From contig JAJEKV010000061.1 of NCBI GenBank assembly GCA_021234155.1, positions 4,661,153-4,725,152 of the forward strand: a DNA stretch of 64,000 nucleotides. The letters run 5' to 3'. The notes below the pieces were generated by a model, which saw only the letters and a program-made list of their open reading frames with translations, made no database searches and was not told where the DNA came from. Source of the DNA: Isoetes taiwanensis. Its lineage: Eukaryota > Streptophyta > Lycopodiopsida > Isoetales > Isoetaceae. Numbering within the stretch: the first letter of the stretch is position 1; every line of letters begins with the position of its first letter. Positions 48,675-60,400 of the stretch are shown here, in pieces. Made by a program: the position numbers and the translations under genes.

Positions 48675-49621
48675 AACAAATAAAAAGATGGCAATGAAAT
48701 GAGTTGCCGAGGAGAAACTTGGAATGACTTTATTAGAGCTCATTGCATGGCTAATTGATTTTGAGTTACAAGACACTTTTCTCACCATTTTATTATCAGG
48801 TACATAGACTATTCTAACAAGCTTATTTTTCAGATTTGAATTTTCAAGCCTTTCAAATTGTTCTATAATTGAAATAACACTATTCATCTTCAAAGCACTA
48901 CAAAAGCTCATGTTAAAATGGCCAAGGAGGGGATATATGATGTGATTATGTTTGTGCTAAGGAGATGCCGTATGTGATTATGTTTGCTGCGTGATGCAAC
49001 ATTAAATTTGAGCATACGAAGTACTTGGTTGTCGAGTGTGCTTCTGAATATTGATTATAATGGCTATTTCAATATATAGTTTGGAACCTACTACAATAAG
49101 TATGTTCTTTTTTGCCTTTTCATGCCATCGCCTATCAACCTAAACATGGTCATTATATGCTTTCCCCACATTGTAAGGATCATAGTTTTTGTTGAATATG
49201 CTACAACTATTACAAGGACATTGTATCATTTTCTAACTAGAGAGGCACATCATCTTTTATGCATTTGAGGCTCTTACTAGGTAATAACCAAACCTAGAGG
49301 TGGCCAAAGGAAGTCTCCTCCTTTAAATCTTCAAAATTAAGACAAGTTTCAACTCAATCAGCCCATTAATGCATTTGGACAACAAAGAGAGTACATTTGT
49401 TCGTAAGAGCTATAATGAAAGTGGCAGGTGATGGGGAATTATGAAGGGCTAGAAGAGGAGTAGATTGTGGTGCGAATTTGTTCTTGCACCAATCAATTTT
49501 TTCATTTTCAGGGAGAGGATAATCTTTCCTAATTTTGTTCCAATCCCTTGTCCTAGAATAGTGATCCAAGGGCTCTGGATCATTGCATCATAATAAAAAA
49601 GTTATGGGCAGAAAACCACAC
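48675..49621 (-). repeat. ~945-bp direct repeat, copy A
   Basis: Starts ACAAATAAAAAGATGGCA and ends GATAATGCACAA. About 95% identical by eye to 52,467-53,419, including two small minus-strand frames (MSFCSALKMNSVISIIEQFE... and ...SRTRDWNKIRKDYPLPENEK). The family is not recognised. It directly abuts the LINE segment. Confidence 0.85.
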
Positions 49622-52466
49622 ACGTTAGATAATGCACAACTTGTCTATCCTCGACTGCCTCCACTATATTGAAATCCCCTGCCATAAGCCAAGCTACCTG
49701 ACTTCCAAAGCCTTTCAATCTATGTCTGAGAGTGGCCCATAAAGCATCTCTGCCCCTGGGGTTGTTATGGGCATAAATATTTACCAAACCCCATATCCTA
49801 CCTTCATGTTGCCATAGAATTATAGCCCACCAACCAAACATGTCTACCTGTGAGTCACATACTTTTACGTCCTTCTTCCAGGCGATCAAAGTGCCTGCAC
49901 TAGAGGTATCTTTTACTACAGCAATACCCACGTATTCTTTACCTATTGTGTTGAACAATTCGTGTATCTCCCCCTGTTTACACTTATCTCCTCCAGGCAT
50001 CTTACGTTTGGATTATCTCCTTGATTGTGTTTGATAATATGTTTTTCTTGTATTCCGAGGATTTTACTCCCCTGATATTCCAGTAAGGATCTTATAATTC
50101 ATACAGAGATGTTTGGAGACCCTTTCTTCCTTTTCATGTTACCCGTCCCCTCTGTTTCTATTACTTCTCCCTTTTTATTCTTTTTCCTGTTACACTGAGA
50201 GGATCTTCGTCCACCCCATCCCTGATAGGTCTCTAAAGGACGTAATAAAACATTTCATTTCATTTCATTTCATTTCATTTCATTTCATTTCATTTCATTT
50301 CATTTCATTTCATTTCATTTCATTTCATTTCATTTCATTTCATTTCATTGGAAGGTCTGCCCCCCTCTGCCCACAGATTTTTGTGTAATGGGAGGGCACT
50401 CTCTATAGCAGCCAACTCTCCACTTACTACAATATCTCCTCGATTTCCTTTCACCTTTTCTGGCAATGCCTCCTCTGAAATCATTACTTCTTTAATGTAC
50501 TGAGTGAAAGGATTGTTTACCTCAGAGACAATATGAGTGTTGAGAGACACCTGAGGAGGGGACTTTAGGCGAGGCCCTCTACTCTTTCGAGCAATATTTC
50601 TGGTTCTCCCTTTTTGCCTGGCCCCTCCCACTTCCCAAGTTTGACCATCTGTTTTTGACAAGCCCTCAGTAGTTGTAGAGATGATAGGCTCTGATGTAGG
50701 TCTCATGGTTGGAGATTCCACGTTGCTAGTGTTAGGGGTTTCTACTCCCCGCCTTGGAGCACATGGGGTGATTGTTGCAGGAGCAATGGGGTGGCTCATT
50801 GGGACCCCAGCTCTTGTGGAGGGATCTTTAAGATTATCGCTCTGTGCTTGATGTTGAGGACTCATTTCTTCTTTAGATCTTGCCTGAGGGTTCTCTTCCA
50901 GCCCTTCAATTTTTGGATCTGGAAACATTCTATATATTTCCCATTTGTTGGTCAATTTCAAGGGAAATTTGAAAGAGCAATTGCCACTCTTAACTATCAC
51001 CCCTTTGGGTATGCTCGCCTTTGCTGGAATGGCTACATAAATCCTTGGCTCTCTGGCTATGGAATGTGAGATATAAGTGTCTATTGTGTTAGCAATGACC
51101 TTTAAAAACTCAGATATCAGCTTGTCTGGAGGTAGGTGTTCAACCTTCAACCAACATAAAATTTTGATTGCTGACATTTGATGGGGGGAGAAGCCAGCAG
51201 AATAGTATTGACATAAGATGTATTTCCCCATAAAAGTTTCCGCTGCGTGAGCCGCCATCTTATCTACTATGTCTTTACTATGGAATAAGATGAGGAAGAA
51301 GTTGCCACCTAGTGCCTTTAGAAATTTATGCTGAGGCAAACCTAACCTTTTCATGTGTGTTGACAGCCAAAATTCTAGTTTTCGAAAATCCAAGAATCCT
51401 CCTGTAAAGAATCCTATAACAGATCGTGATACCAAGTTCTCCACCACTTTTACGTGCATACTATGATCTATCTCTGCTATTGGAAAGTTAGACTCCTCAT
51501 CTACTTCCATATTTCCAACACTTTCAGTTCCATTTTTTTCAAGTTAGCCTTTATTTAATTTGCCCAGATCTTGGGCAAAACCTGCTTCTACTGTTTTAAG
51601 TGTTGCATCTACTCTCAAACTCCTGGCTGTTTTTGTTGGCACGTTGTTCTTTATCCACTCTGAGAATCTAGGCTTGTTAACTCTTGCTATAGTGTCGTTG
51701 TTTTTCCAAGCCTCCCTTGCATTACTCCTTGCACCGCCACTAACTGAGTCTAGATTTGCAATATTGTTATGCCCTTCTTCAGTTGCAGTTTTTTGTAGTA
51801 TCGGTGGTTTGTGGAGATAGTTTTTTAGCCTCTTTGCTCTATCCCCCCTTTTGTGATGCTCTCTGCCCTACGTTTCTCTTCCATTATAGCTTCTACCAAT
51901 CCTACGGATTTGTGCTTCGTCTCTGCTAGTTTTTTATTTGCTTCCATTTCTTTCTCGTTTACTTCAGTTTCTACTTCTTCCATAGGTGAAACTTCCATGG
52001 ATGAATCTGAATTGCTAGACTGTGTGAGTTTTTTCTGCCCACATGCAATATCTCTTGCTCCTGCCTCTAACATTGCAGTTTTCAATTTTCGGATAGCTCC
52101 GATAGTGCTCACACTTGCCTTAGAGGCCAGATCTTTCCCTGCTATTGCTTTACCTACTCCATTGCCATTTGCTCCCTTTGGGGAGTGGTCTATACTATGT
52201 GAAGCAGAGGCGGCTGCAGATGGGCCAAGATTCTTATCAGACAAGCTAGGAAGATGATCCCCAATTTTTGGATCCGGATTGTTGGAAGCCCCATCGGCTA
52301 GGGGCGATTTACAGGACCCTGAAACATGCTGGTTGGCTGTTGTCCAGCCTGACAGGGCAAATCGGAGGCCATGGGCCCCCGTTGTGCACACCTAGGTCGA
52401 ACCCAGGCCGGTTCCCGACAGCCGCTAAAGCGGCCGTTTCCGCTACGCCTTCAGCCACTTTTCATT
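49622..52466 (-). mobile_element. L1-type LINE: ORF1 plus start of endonuclease, 3'-truncated
   Basis: Read on the minus strand: a GC-rich leader (52,466-52,392), then ORF1 in two broken frames (52,391-51,825 and 51,510-50,335). The second has the DUF4283-like gag region of plant L1 (RLGLPQHKFLKALGGNFFLI, WLKVEHLPPDKLI, NKWEIYRMFPDP). Next comes a 100-bp microsatellite, then the endonuclease N-terminus (VDMFGWWAIILWQHEGRIWG, LVNIYAHNNPRGRDALW, WLMAGDFNIVEAVEDRQ; to about 49,630). Homology stops inside the endonuclease. The reverse transcriptase is gone. Confidence 0.85.
50251..50350. repeat. (CATTT)n pentanucleotide microsatellite
   Basis: 19 exact CATTT units followed by CATTG. It lies between ORF1 and ORF2 of the LINE and creates the artificial C-terminus of ORF1. 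Confidence 0.98.
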
Positions 52467-53419
52467 ACAAATAAAAAGATGGCACTCACACAGGAATGAA
52501 TTGAGTTGCCGAGGAGAAACTTGGAATGACTTTATTAGAGCCCATTGCATGGCTAAGTGATCTCAAGTTACAAGACACTTTTCTCGCCATGTTATTATCA
52601 GGTACATAGACTATTCTAACAAGCTTATTTTTGAGATTTGAATTTTCAAGCCTTTCAAATTGTTCTATAATTGAAATAACACTATTCGTCTTCAAAGCAC
52701 TACAAAAGCTCATGTTAAAATGGCCAAGGAGGGGCTATATGATGTGATTATGTTTGTGCTAAGGAGATGTCGTATGTGATTATGTTTGCTACGTGATGCA
52801 ACATTAAATTTGAGCATACAAAGTACTTGGTTGCTTCTGAATATTGATTATAATGGCTATTTCAATATATAGTTTGGAACCTACTACAATAAGTATGTTC
52901 TTTTTTGTCTTTTCATGCCATCGCCTATCAACCTAAACATGGTCGTTATATGCTTCCCCCACATTATAAGGATCATAGTTTTTGTTGAATATGCTACAAT
53001 TATTACAAGGACATTGTATCATTTTCTAACTAGAGAAGCACATCATCTTTTATGCATTTGAGGCTCTTACTAGGTAATAACAAAACCGAGAGATGGCCAA
53101 AGGAAGTCTCCTCCTTTAAATCTCTCAAAATTAAGACACAAGTTTCAACTCAATCAGCCCATTAATGGATTTGGACAACAAAGAGACTACATTTGTCAAA
53201 AGAGCTATAATGAAAGTGGCAGATGATGGGGAATTATGAAGAGCTAGAAGAGGAGTAGATTGTGGTGCGAACTTGTTCTTGCACCAATCAATTTTTTCAT
53301 TTTTAGGGAAAGGATAATTTTTCCTAATTTTGTTCCAATCCCTTGTCCTAGAATAGTGACCCAAGGGCCCTAGATCATTGCATCATAATAAAAAAGTTAT
53401 GGGCAGAAAACCACACACG
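52467..53419 (-). repeat. ~945-bp direct repeat, copy B
   Basis: Second copy of the 48,675-49,621 unit, same orientation, with short indels (for example, extra CTCACACAGGAA near the start). Both minus-strand frames are recognisable here too (52,713-52,486 and 53,364-53,131). Confidence 0.85.
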
Positions 53420-54067
53420 TTAGGTAATGCACAATTGCAATTTTATAAATTGCCACTTAATAATATTGACTCGCATTTTAAATAGTATTTTGCTATTGAC
53501 TACCTGATCATGAGATGGAAAATCTCTATTCAAGCTGGGCAACCCCCTTCAAGCATCCACAAGCAATACACTGATATTGTGAGATACCCATGAATTATCA
53601 CCTCATATGTGAAATAATGAATGGAATGGAAAATATCCGAGTAGAAATGGACAAACCAGGCATGGCAAATTGAAGCCAAGTATGCTGCATAATGGAGAAT
53701 TGAATAGCGGAAAGTGGAGATGGGCAAGCCAAGTGGACATTGATGGCAAATCGAAGCGAGTATTGAAATGATTTTAGAAAAAGTCTGTGAAAGTAGTGGT
53801 AGGAACATATATTATACATTGGAGCAGCATGGCAAGTGGAAGAAGGTTTAACATTGGAAATGAAATGTACAACTAGTGCATGAAAATGAAGAGGGGGTAA
53901 AAAGATCGAATTTGCTACTCGTTTTTGGTTTCCTTTTTGGAAACACTGTTTCGTGTCACAGATGTACGATAGATTTGCGAAACAGATGGATGCGGAGCAT
54001 TAACGTGGCCGAAAATTGAGGATCCAAACGCAGATCTTTTGGACAACCTGAGATCCAATCCCCCGGA
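53420..54067. other. upstream region of the LUX/PCL1-like gene
   Basis: No gene. An ACGTGGCC word (G-box/ABRE-like core) occurs at about 54,003. A purine-rich stretch precedes it. Confidence 0.4.
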
Positions 54068-54120
54068 CCAATCCGGTAGCCTTTTTCTATTCTCGGGACC
54101 CAGCACACATAAATATTTTA
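54068..54120 (+). promoter_or_regulatory. candidate core promoter of the LUX/PCL1-like gene
   Basis: CCAAT at 54,068-54,072 and a TATA-like ATAAATATTTTA at 54,109-54,120 are spaced about 40 bp apart and lie about 260 bp before the ATG. A CT-rich leader follows. The AGATATTT word at 54,303, resembling an evening-element complement, lies in the leader. Confidence 0.45.
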
Positions 54121-54377
54121 TTTTTCTCCGGCCCTTTTTCCCCCAGCTGCCTTGTTTTACATTTCTTCTTCTTGTTCGGATCCTCTGTATTTTTTAGGTC
54201 TCACTCTCTGGAGCTGAAGCTGGAGCTCTCTGGCGTTTGATCCAATTCTTGCTAAGTAAGTTTCAATTCCAATTTCTGTACAAAAAGTAGTTCCGGCGAC
54301 CAGATATTTGGAGTGTAGGGTTGCGCCATAGCTGATTTGGGTCTGGTTTGGGCGGATGAGAAAGAGGTAATCTGTGA

Positions 54378-55448
54378 ATGGCAAACGAAGAGGATAGGGT
54401 TGTGGAATGGGAAAAAGGGTTGCCTTCACCAGAAGAGTTGATTCCACTTACAAAGCCTCTTATCACTCCAGAGCTAGCAAGTGCTTTTAGCATAACGCAA
54501 GAACCCTGTAGAACTTCGGCAGACGTACTACGGGCTTCTCAAGCTACAGTGGCAGCTTTAAGACGCTTATCAAGTGCTTCAATTCCGGGAATCGAGTCCA
54601 TACCTGTGTTTGCAGAGGGAAGCCCAGAAAGAAATGGGGGATTTTGCTACAATACAGAGGGCAGAAATCGGGCTAGTACTGGCACACTAGGGGCAGGAAG
54701 CAGTGGTGCTGTTTCACAAGGACCATTTGGAACTGGTTTTCAGAATCAAGGGGTTCAGTCTAATGCCCCTTTTGAAGGAACAAAAAGAGCTGAAGGAACA
54801 GGGGGTTCTTCCACAGTAAATGGGGTTTCATATTCTTCCTATGAAAGAAGACCTGATAATGCAGCAGATTCAGAAGAGGCAGATTCTGGTGGTAACCCTG
54901 AGAATTCTAATGAAGATCCAGAGCCTGGCGCGCGCACTCTTAAGCGCCCCAGATTGGTCTGGACACCACAGCTTCATAAACGTTTTGTAGATGCTGTAGC
55001 TCACCTTGGCATAAAAAATGCAGTGCCAAAGACCATCATGCAGCTGATGAATGTTGAGGGCCTAACTAGAGAGAATGTTGCAAGCCATTTGCAGAAATAT
55101 CGCCTCTACTTGAAGCGGATGCAAGGTTTGTCATCTGAAGGTCCTTCAGCCTCTGATCACTTATTTGCATCTACTCCAGTTCCTCCAGCTCTTGCTACTT
55201 CTGCTCATTTTCTGCAGCCACACAGAGATGATATGCTTCCTCTACCATTTCCAGGAACTGTTGTCCCTGTGCCAATTACTGGCCTAGGTCCTCATCTTGG
55301 TGCACCACATCCATATGCACCTTTTGACCATCTTCAGTATGGTGCCCTTGCTAGGGGAGTTCCTCAGAGGGTTCCTTCAGGAGATCATGTGGATAATCAA
55401 CCTCAAAATGGCTCACCTGGTCTTCTTACACTTTTTCCCAACCACTGA
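54378..55448 (+). CDS. GARP (MYB-SHAQKYF) transcription factor, LUX/PCL1/MYBC1 clade
   Basis: Single uninterrupted frame, 356 residues. The N-terminus has the clade motif [20 protein letters not shown] and [13 protein letters not shown] (about 8-40). An acidic stretch ([20 protein letters not shown], ~165-185) precedes the GARP DNA-binding domain [20 protein letters not shown] ... [18 protein letters not shown] (about 188-247), with the SHLQKYR signature. The tail has [19 protein letters not shown] as in LUX and MYBC1. In angiosperms LUX is the DNA-binding member of the Evening Complex (with ELF3 and ELF4), binding GATWCG-type sites; MYBC1 is a paralogue linked to cold tolerance. In seed-free plants one gene may stand for both. 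No lesion seen; the start is supported by clade-typical N-terminal spacing. Nuclear. Confidence 0.93.
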   Translation: MANEEDRVVEWEKGLPSPEELIPLTKPLITPELASAFSITQEPCRTSADVLRASQATVAALRRLSSASIPGIESIPVFAEGSPERNGGFCYNTEGRNRASTGTLGAGSSGAVSQGPFGTGFQNQGVQSNAPFEGTKRAEGTGGSSTVNGVSYSSYERRPDNAADSEEADSGGNPENSNEDPEPGARTLKRPRLVWTPQLHKRFVDAVAHLGIKNAVPKTIMQLMNVEGLTRENVASHLQKYRLYLKRMQGLSSEGPSASDHLFASTPVPPALATSAHFLQPHRDDMLPLPFPGTVVPVPITGLGPHLGAPHPYAPFDHLQYGALARGVPQRVPSGDHVDNQPQNGSPGLLTLFPNH

Positions 55449-57092
55449 TGCAAGCATGAATTCCCAACCACTGATCCAAGCATGAAATCATGCTGATGAT
55501 TCTATAAGCTTAATATGGTATCTAATATCTGGATGAATTCTCTTCCATATCATATTATACATTCATTTTTCCAGCATATTCTTTCACAGCTATGCTGCTG
55601 GACTATATTGTAGTGGAACTTGCAGAACCAGTTTTCTGGGAAAATGTTGTAATAGCTGATTAATTTGTTCGTCATATTATGGTTATACTTGGCGCTATGA
55701 GAATGTAATTGTGTGAAGCATGTAACTTGGCGGCTAACAGGTTTTATTGAGAATGTAATTATGTGAAGCATGTATTCTCGTCTTGCTTCTTTACAGGATT
55801 TTGCATTTTAGCATCCTCAGTTCAAAAGAAACTAACATGGTTCATGAATTTGAGGTAATTTAGTACTATAGATGAATTTGAGTCTCTATTCCATACTGCT
55901 TATATCTGTTACAAAAATATATACTGGACGGTTTTTTACAAAAGTATACTGAATAATTTGATCATCTATCTTACAGCAAAAGCGAATCTGATAGTCAATA
56001 ATGCAATTCTGTTGTCAATCATGCAGCAAATGTTGCAGTTAAACGTCCAGATGTATGAGAAAGACGTCCATTGTTCTTTGGAATCCTGCTAACTTTTTCT
56101 GGCTATGGAACTCTTGTAACAAAGAAGAATGCCAGAACACTGCCAAATGTAAATTTAACATACCAATTATGAACTCAACATTGCCCTCTACATGGTTTCA
56201 TTCGCAGTTTTTTGAAGATTTGAAAGTAAATTTTGTTGTATCTGGAATTTTTGTTGCTTTTATAATTTAGTTCATCCTGATAGGAAAATATGGCTACCCT
56301 CCCTATTCGCAGAGGCCCTTACTGCAGTGTTCTTGTATATAGGGGACTCCAGACACAACAGGCCAAGGAGTATTTCTGGCCTGCAATCCTAATGTAAAAA
56401 AGCCCAATCATAAACAACGAGATGCTAATATGCTTATATTTTTATCTGAATGGCATCTCAGGCAAACAAAGATTTGCAAATGCAATCCTCTCTTGGTGTC
56501 GTTAAAAAAGATAAAATTGACTACAGAATAATATCAAGTTTATATACCCAGCCAATGCTAGTGTACAGCAGTACAGCGTTTGCTCATCACATAATTTCTG
56601 GCTTAACGAGTAAAATTAACACTGAGAAAGCTCCAGAACAGTCTGAAAAACCTGAAACCAGAAAAACAAATTAGATTGACACACAGAGCGGGACATAGAA
56701 GATGGCCGTTTTACTTTATGCTATGTAAAACGAAGCTCCAAGGATAGTGTTTTTATTGACTGCTCATGACAAAACTAAGAATCCAAAAATGGAATGGACA
56801 GAGTAGTATCGTATATGCCAAGAAAAATAAAACTGTCAACTGAAAAAAAAGGCAAGGACATCAAGAACAATCAGTGCCTTTAGCTTGCATGCTGTTTGTA
56901 GTATTATATAATTAAAAAACACACCTGATTGAATTGTAATACTTAACTTTCGAGAAATGGCCTTTTTCCGGTTCTATTTCCTTTGTCAGGGCCGTCAAAG
57001 AAGGCTCAATGATCCTCCCACAAAGACACAAAAGATGCTGCAGGCAACTTCATTCCAGTTGAATTATTGGGAAATGGATTTTAAATATTATA
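55449..57092. other. 3' region of the LUX/PCL1-like gene and intergenic DNA
   Basis: An imperfect repeat of AGAATGTAATTRTGTGAAGC at 55,699 and 55,750. Otherwise AT-rich, with no recognisable gene. A short frame at 56,450-56,674 has no match I know. Confidence 0.4.
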
Positions 57093-57215
57093 ATGGAATG
57101 CCTAGAAGGAAAATAGACGGATCGGTCATAATTTCCTTATTCTGGATTTTGGTCTCGACATCGTTGATGGTATTGCTAAGACTCTCAAGTTCCAAAGAGA
57201 TGGTCGAAAATCTGC
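57093..57215 (-). pseudogene. ubiquitin-like gene relic
   Basis: The minus strand reads TISLELESLSNTINDVETKI QNKE, aligning with the [20 protein letters not shown] DKEG segment of ubiquitin over about 25 residues, then degenerates. Only this part is visible. On the + strand it gives the typical antisense-ubiquitin frame. Confidence 0.5.
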
Positions 57216-57387
57216 ATCGTCCCATGTACTAGACTTTTTAGGTTTTGGTGAATGTCCTAGGGCTTTTTATCCTCTTGGCTGGCTAGAGGTTGGGGGTATG
57301 ATTGGGAACGTAACCCTTATCTTCTGCGATTGGAGTAAGAGTCAGATAATACATATGATTTGCTATGGTTTTTGGAGGTATTTGTTA

Positions 57388-57497
57388 GGGGTAATGTTCG
57401 GCCAGAGGCCATTACGCGGGGTAAGGCCACCTGGCGAGCCCGGAGGGCGAGCCAGTGGCCGCACCCCGCGTAATGGCCTCTGGCCGAACATTCCCCC
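57388..57497. repeat. 110-bp near-perfect hairpin element
   Basis: Arms 57,388-57,422 and 57,463-57,497 pair at 34 of 35 positions (AATGTTCGGCCAGAGGCCAT / complement). The 40-bp centre is itself an imperfect inverted repeat (GGCCACCTGGCGAGCC / GGCGAGCCAGTGGCC). It is much richer in GC than its surroundings and ends exactly where the next element's terminal repeat begins. Confidence 0.92.
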
Positions 57498-60400
57498 ACG
57501 AAATGTTAGGGGTAGGCCACATTTCGCACGTGTGGCCGAATTTTGGGACGAAAATTGTTTGGGACAGAATTTTTGGACACTCCACATTTTTGGCTATGGC
57601 GAGGTCGGCTATGGCGCTCCCTTAGGCGCTTAGCTTCCTCGTCGAGTTTTTTGCTTGGTGGAGCATCTTTTTGTGTTTTCCGGAGCGTCTGGTGTTGATT
57701 TTGGCGGTAGCGCCTCGATTTTGGAGTGGCGCCCGGCATCATTTCGATGGCGCCCGGCATCATTTCGATGGCGCCCGGCCGATTTGTGACAAACATTTTC
57801 AGAGGTTTGCGATGATTATCTTCGATTTTGATGATGATCATTCGATTTTTTGCATAACTTTTGTGAAATCATGCGTCCTAACATGTTTTTTTTGATTTTT
57901 TGTCGCTGGAGGTACATGCAATCAGAGTATCATTTTTCTTGCGAAAGATTTTGATATTTTGGCGAAATCTTCGTGTAAAGTCACGAAGTTCTTGTTATTT
58001 TTTCATGTTTCGCGATAAAGTTTTCTCGATCAGGTGTGCTTTTTCTCAGAGATCCGTTTGTTGGAGTAACATGCAAGGCTATCCCGACCTTTCTTTCTTG
58101 CTTTTGTGCTTTCTTTCAAGCCTATCCCGACCTTTCTTATTTGCTATGCAGATTAGTCTGTTCCGTGCAAAACTTTGTGCTTGTATCTTGAGCTTTTTGC
58201 GTTATCCCTAATATTTCGCAACTAGATTGGTTTGTGATGGCTAAATACCTTGTTTTCATGGCCTTTTTATTTTTCTTTGTGAACATTATGGCTTATAAGA
58301 TTCTGTTCTTTGTCTGGCCTGTAAAGATGGATGTTTCTGTAGATCAGCTAGGTGCCATAGATTATCAGACTGCCATAGATGATCAGATGGCTGCTGAGAC
58401 GTGGCATTCGTTTGCCATTCTTTCTGGTGTTGATGAGGACGAAGTTTGTGAAGACGTTGATAAGTTTTTGGAAGCCTTTCCTTCTGATAAGATTGATGAG
58501 TTTGCTGCTGAAATAAAGGACAGTGATTGGTATAATGTGGAGAACAAGGATAAGGATGAGTTTTTACCTTTGGATGAAGAACTCATGAAGGAATCAGAGT
58601 CTGGTGGTCGGGATAGGTCTATTGGGGTGTCTATTTGGGCCAGAAAACGGTTTGATAATTGGAGGAAGGCATTTGGTCTTGATACTACTGTTCCTATCGA
58701 AGAGATTCCATTGAAGGAGTTAAATGATATGCTAGTTAAGTTTATGCTTCAAGTGAAAAAGAAGAATGGAGATCTGTATCCCGCTGGCAGGTAATTTTTC
58801 TATGCAAATTTTTTATTTGGTTTTATGCTGACTGTTTGTTTTTGCAGCCTTAGTGTTTTATACAGGGCTATTGGAAGAATGATCAGGAAGCATCAAGAGA
58901 AAAGGATTTGAGAGACAGGCAAACAGGAAGTGAGGTTTAATATAATTACAAATGAGATCTTTACTAGAGCTACGTATGCTTTTGTGTTAGCTGCCAGGAG
59001 GTCTAGGGTGCAAGGTGTTGGGACTAAAACTGTTAGGGCACCTTCTATCAGTTTCAGTTTAGAAAGGGATCTGTTAGCAGATGTGGATCATCAGATGACA
59101 TTTAATCGTGTGTCGTCGAAGCGTCGTCGTTTTTTACCTTTGTTCAAGGTTTGGGATTAGGGCAGCGACAGAACTTTATAATTTGTTAGATACTGATCTT
59201 TCTCTTGGCAGTGATGACTGTGGTGAGTTTATAGAATACAGTGAGAGGGAGAGTAAAAATTATCAGGTAACTGCAACAAGATATGATAGCAGTCATTTTA
59301 GGGAGCCTGTTCGCACGCATGAGGCAGATTTCGTGATGACTTTTAAGCAATATATGAGGCATATGCCTGCCAAAGATACTGATGAACCTAGGAGTTTGTT
59401 TCTGACTTCTATCAACAGGCCTGCTGGAAATGTAAGTGCTTTGAATTTTTTTATGTTAGTTCTTTGTTTGAGATTCAAGTTTTATTACTAATTGTTGCTT
59501 ATCAGGTCTGGTATTCCACCAATAAAGTTGGACTGAAGATGATAAAATCTTGGCTTAAGACAATGGGGTCTTTAATTGATCATGGGGAGATTTCGAACAA
59601 ATCTGGACGCGTTGCAACTGTTACACGATTGGCGATGGCAGGTGTTCCTGCTGAGGTTGGCATGAGAATCACAGGGCATCGATCTCTTGAAGCGTATGAA
59701 AAGTAAGTTGACGATAATTTTTTACGTTTGTTTTACATTTTGTTTCTTAGGTATGATAGTAATTTTTGTTTGTTTCTTAGGTATGACAGGACCAAAGATA
59801 TTCAGATGCGTGCTGCTATGTCCATTATCTCTAATCCATTAGTGAAAATGGTGCTCCGAGGACTTATGAATCAGTTTTAGCTGCTGAAATTGAGAAGAAA
59901 CAAGTTAACGATTGTGCTGGTTCGTCTTCTGCTCCATCTCGTGTTTTTGTTCTTTGTTGATCCAAATGGCGTTCGCTTTCGAAGAAACCGTGGAAGGAGT
60001 CAAGTTCAGTTAAGGGGAAGGAAATTGCTATGCCAGGAATTTTTGTTTCTAAGGCTCCAGGTATTGGAAATGATAAAGAGAATGCTAGTTTCTATGAGGG
60101 TATTTCTGATGAAGCTCTATTGGATTTGAAAATCCCATCTTCAAAGACTCTTGTCACTGGTAATTCTCTGCAGCACGTTTCTGGATTTTCCTTCTTAGGA
60201 AGTGTGAGCAACTGTTTGTTCATTCAGTGCACTGATGCCAGTCAGATCAAAGACGCACTCCACAAATATCATGGGCAATCTGATAAATCTTGTAATCCTG
60301 ATATCTGATAAAACTTGTTGAATGCCTTTATGGCAATTGAAACTTTGTTTTTTTTGAATGAAACTTGTAATCAATTGCAGCTTGCTTGAAGCACTGCAAA

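Noticed and set aside
48675-53419. LTR retrotransposon with 945-bp LTRs
   Set aside because: Shared ends are TTGTGC...TTTGT on the minus strand, with no TG...CA termini, primer-binding site or polypurine tract, and the interior is LINE-derived.
56957-57232. Plus-strand protein-coding frame
   Set aside because: Its similarity pattern is the well-known antisense reading of ubiquitin; the sense relic is on the minus strand.
58234-58326. Membrane-anchored N-terminus of the recombinase
   Set aside because: The hydrophobic leader precedes the acidic, conserved-looking start and lies in low-complexity T-rich DNA. It is more likely UTR or intron.
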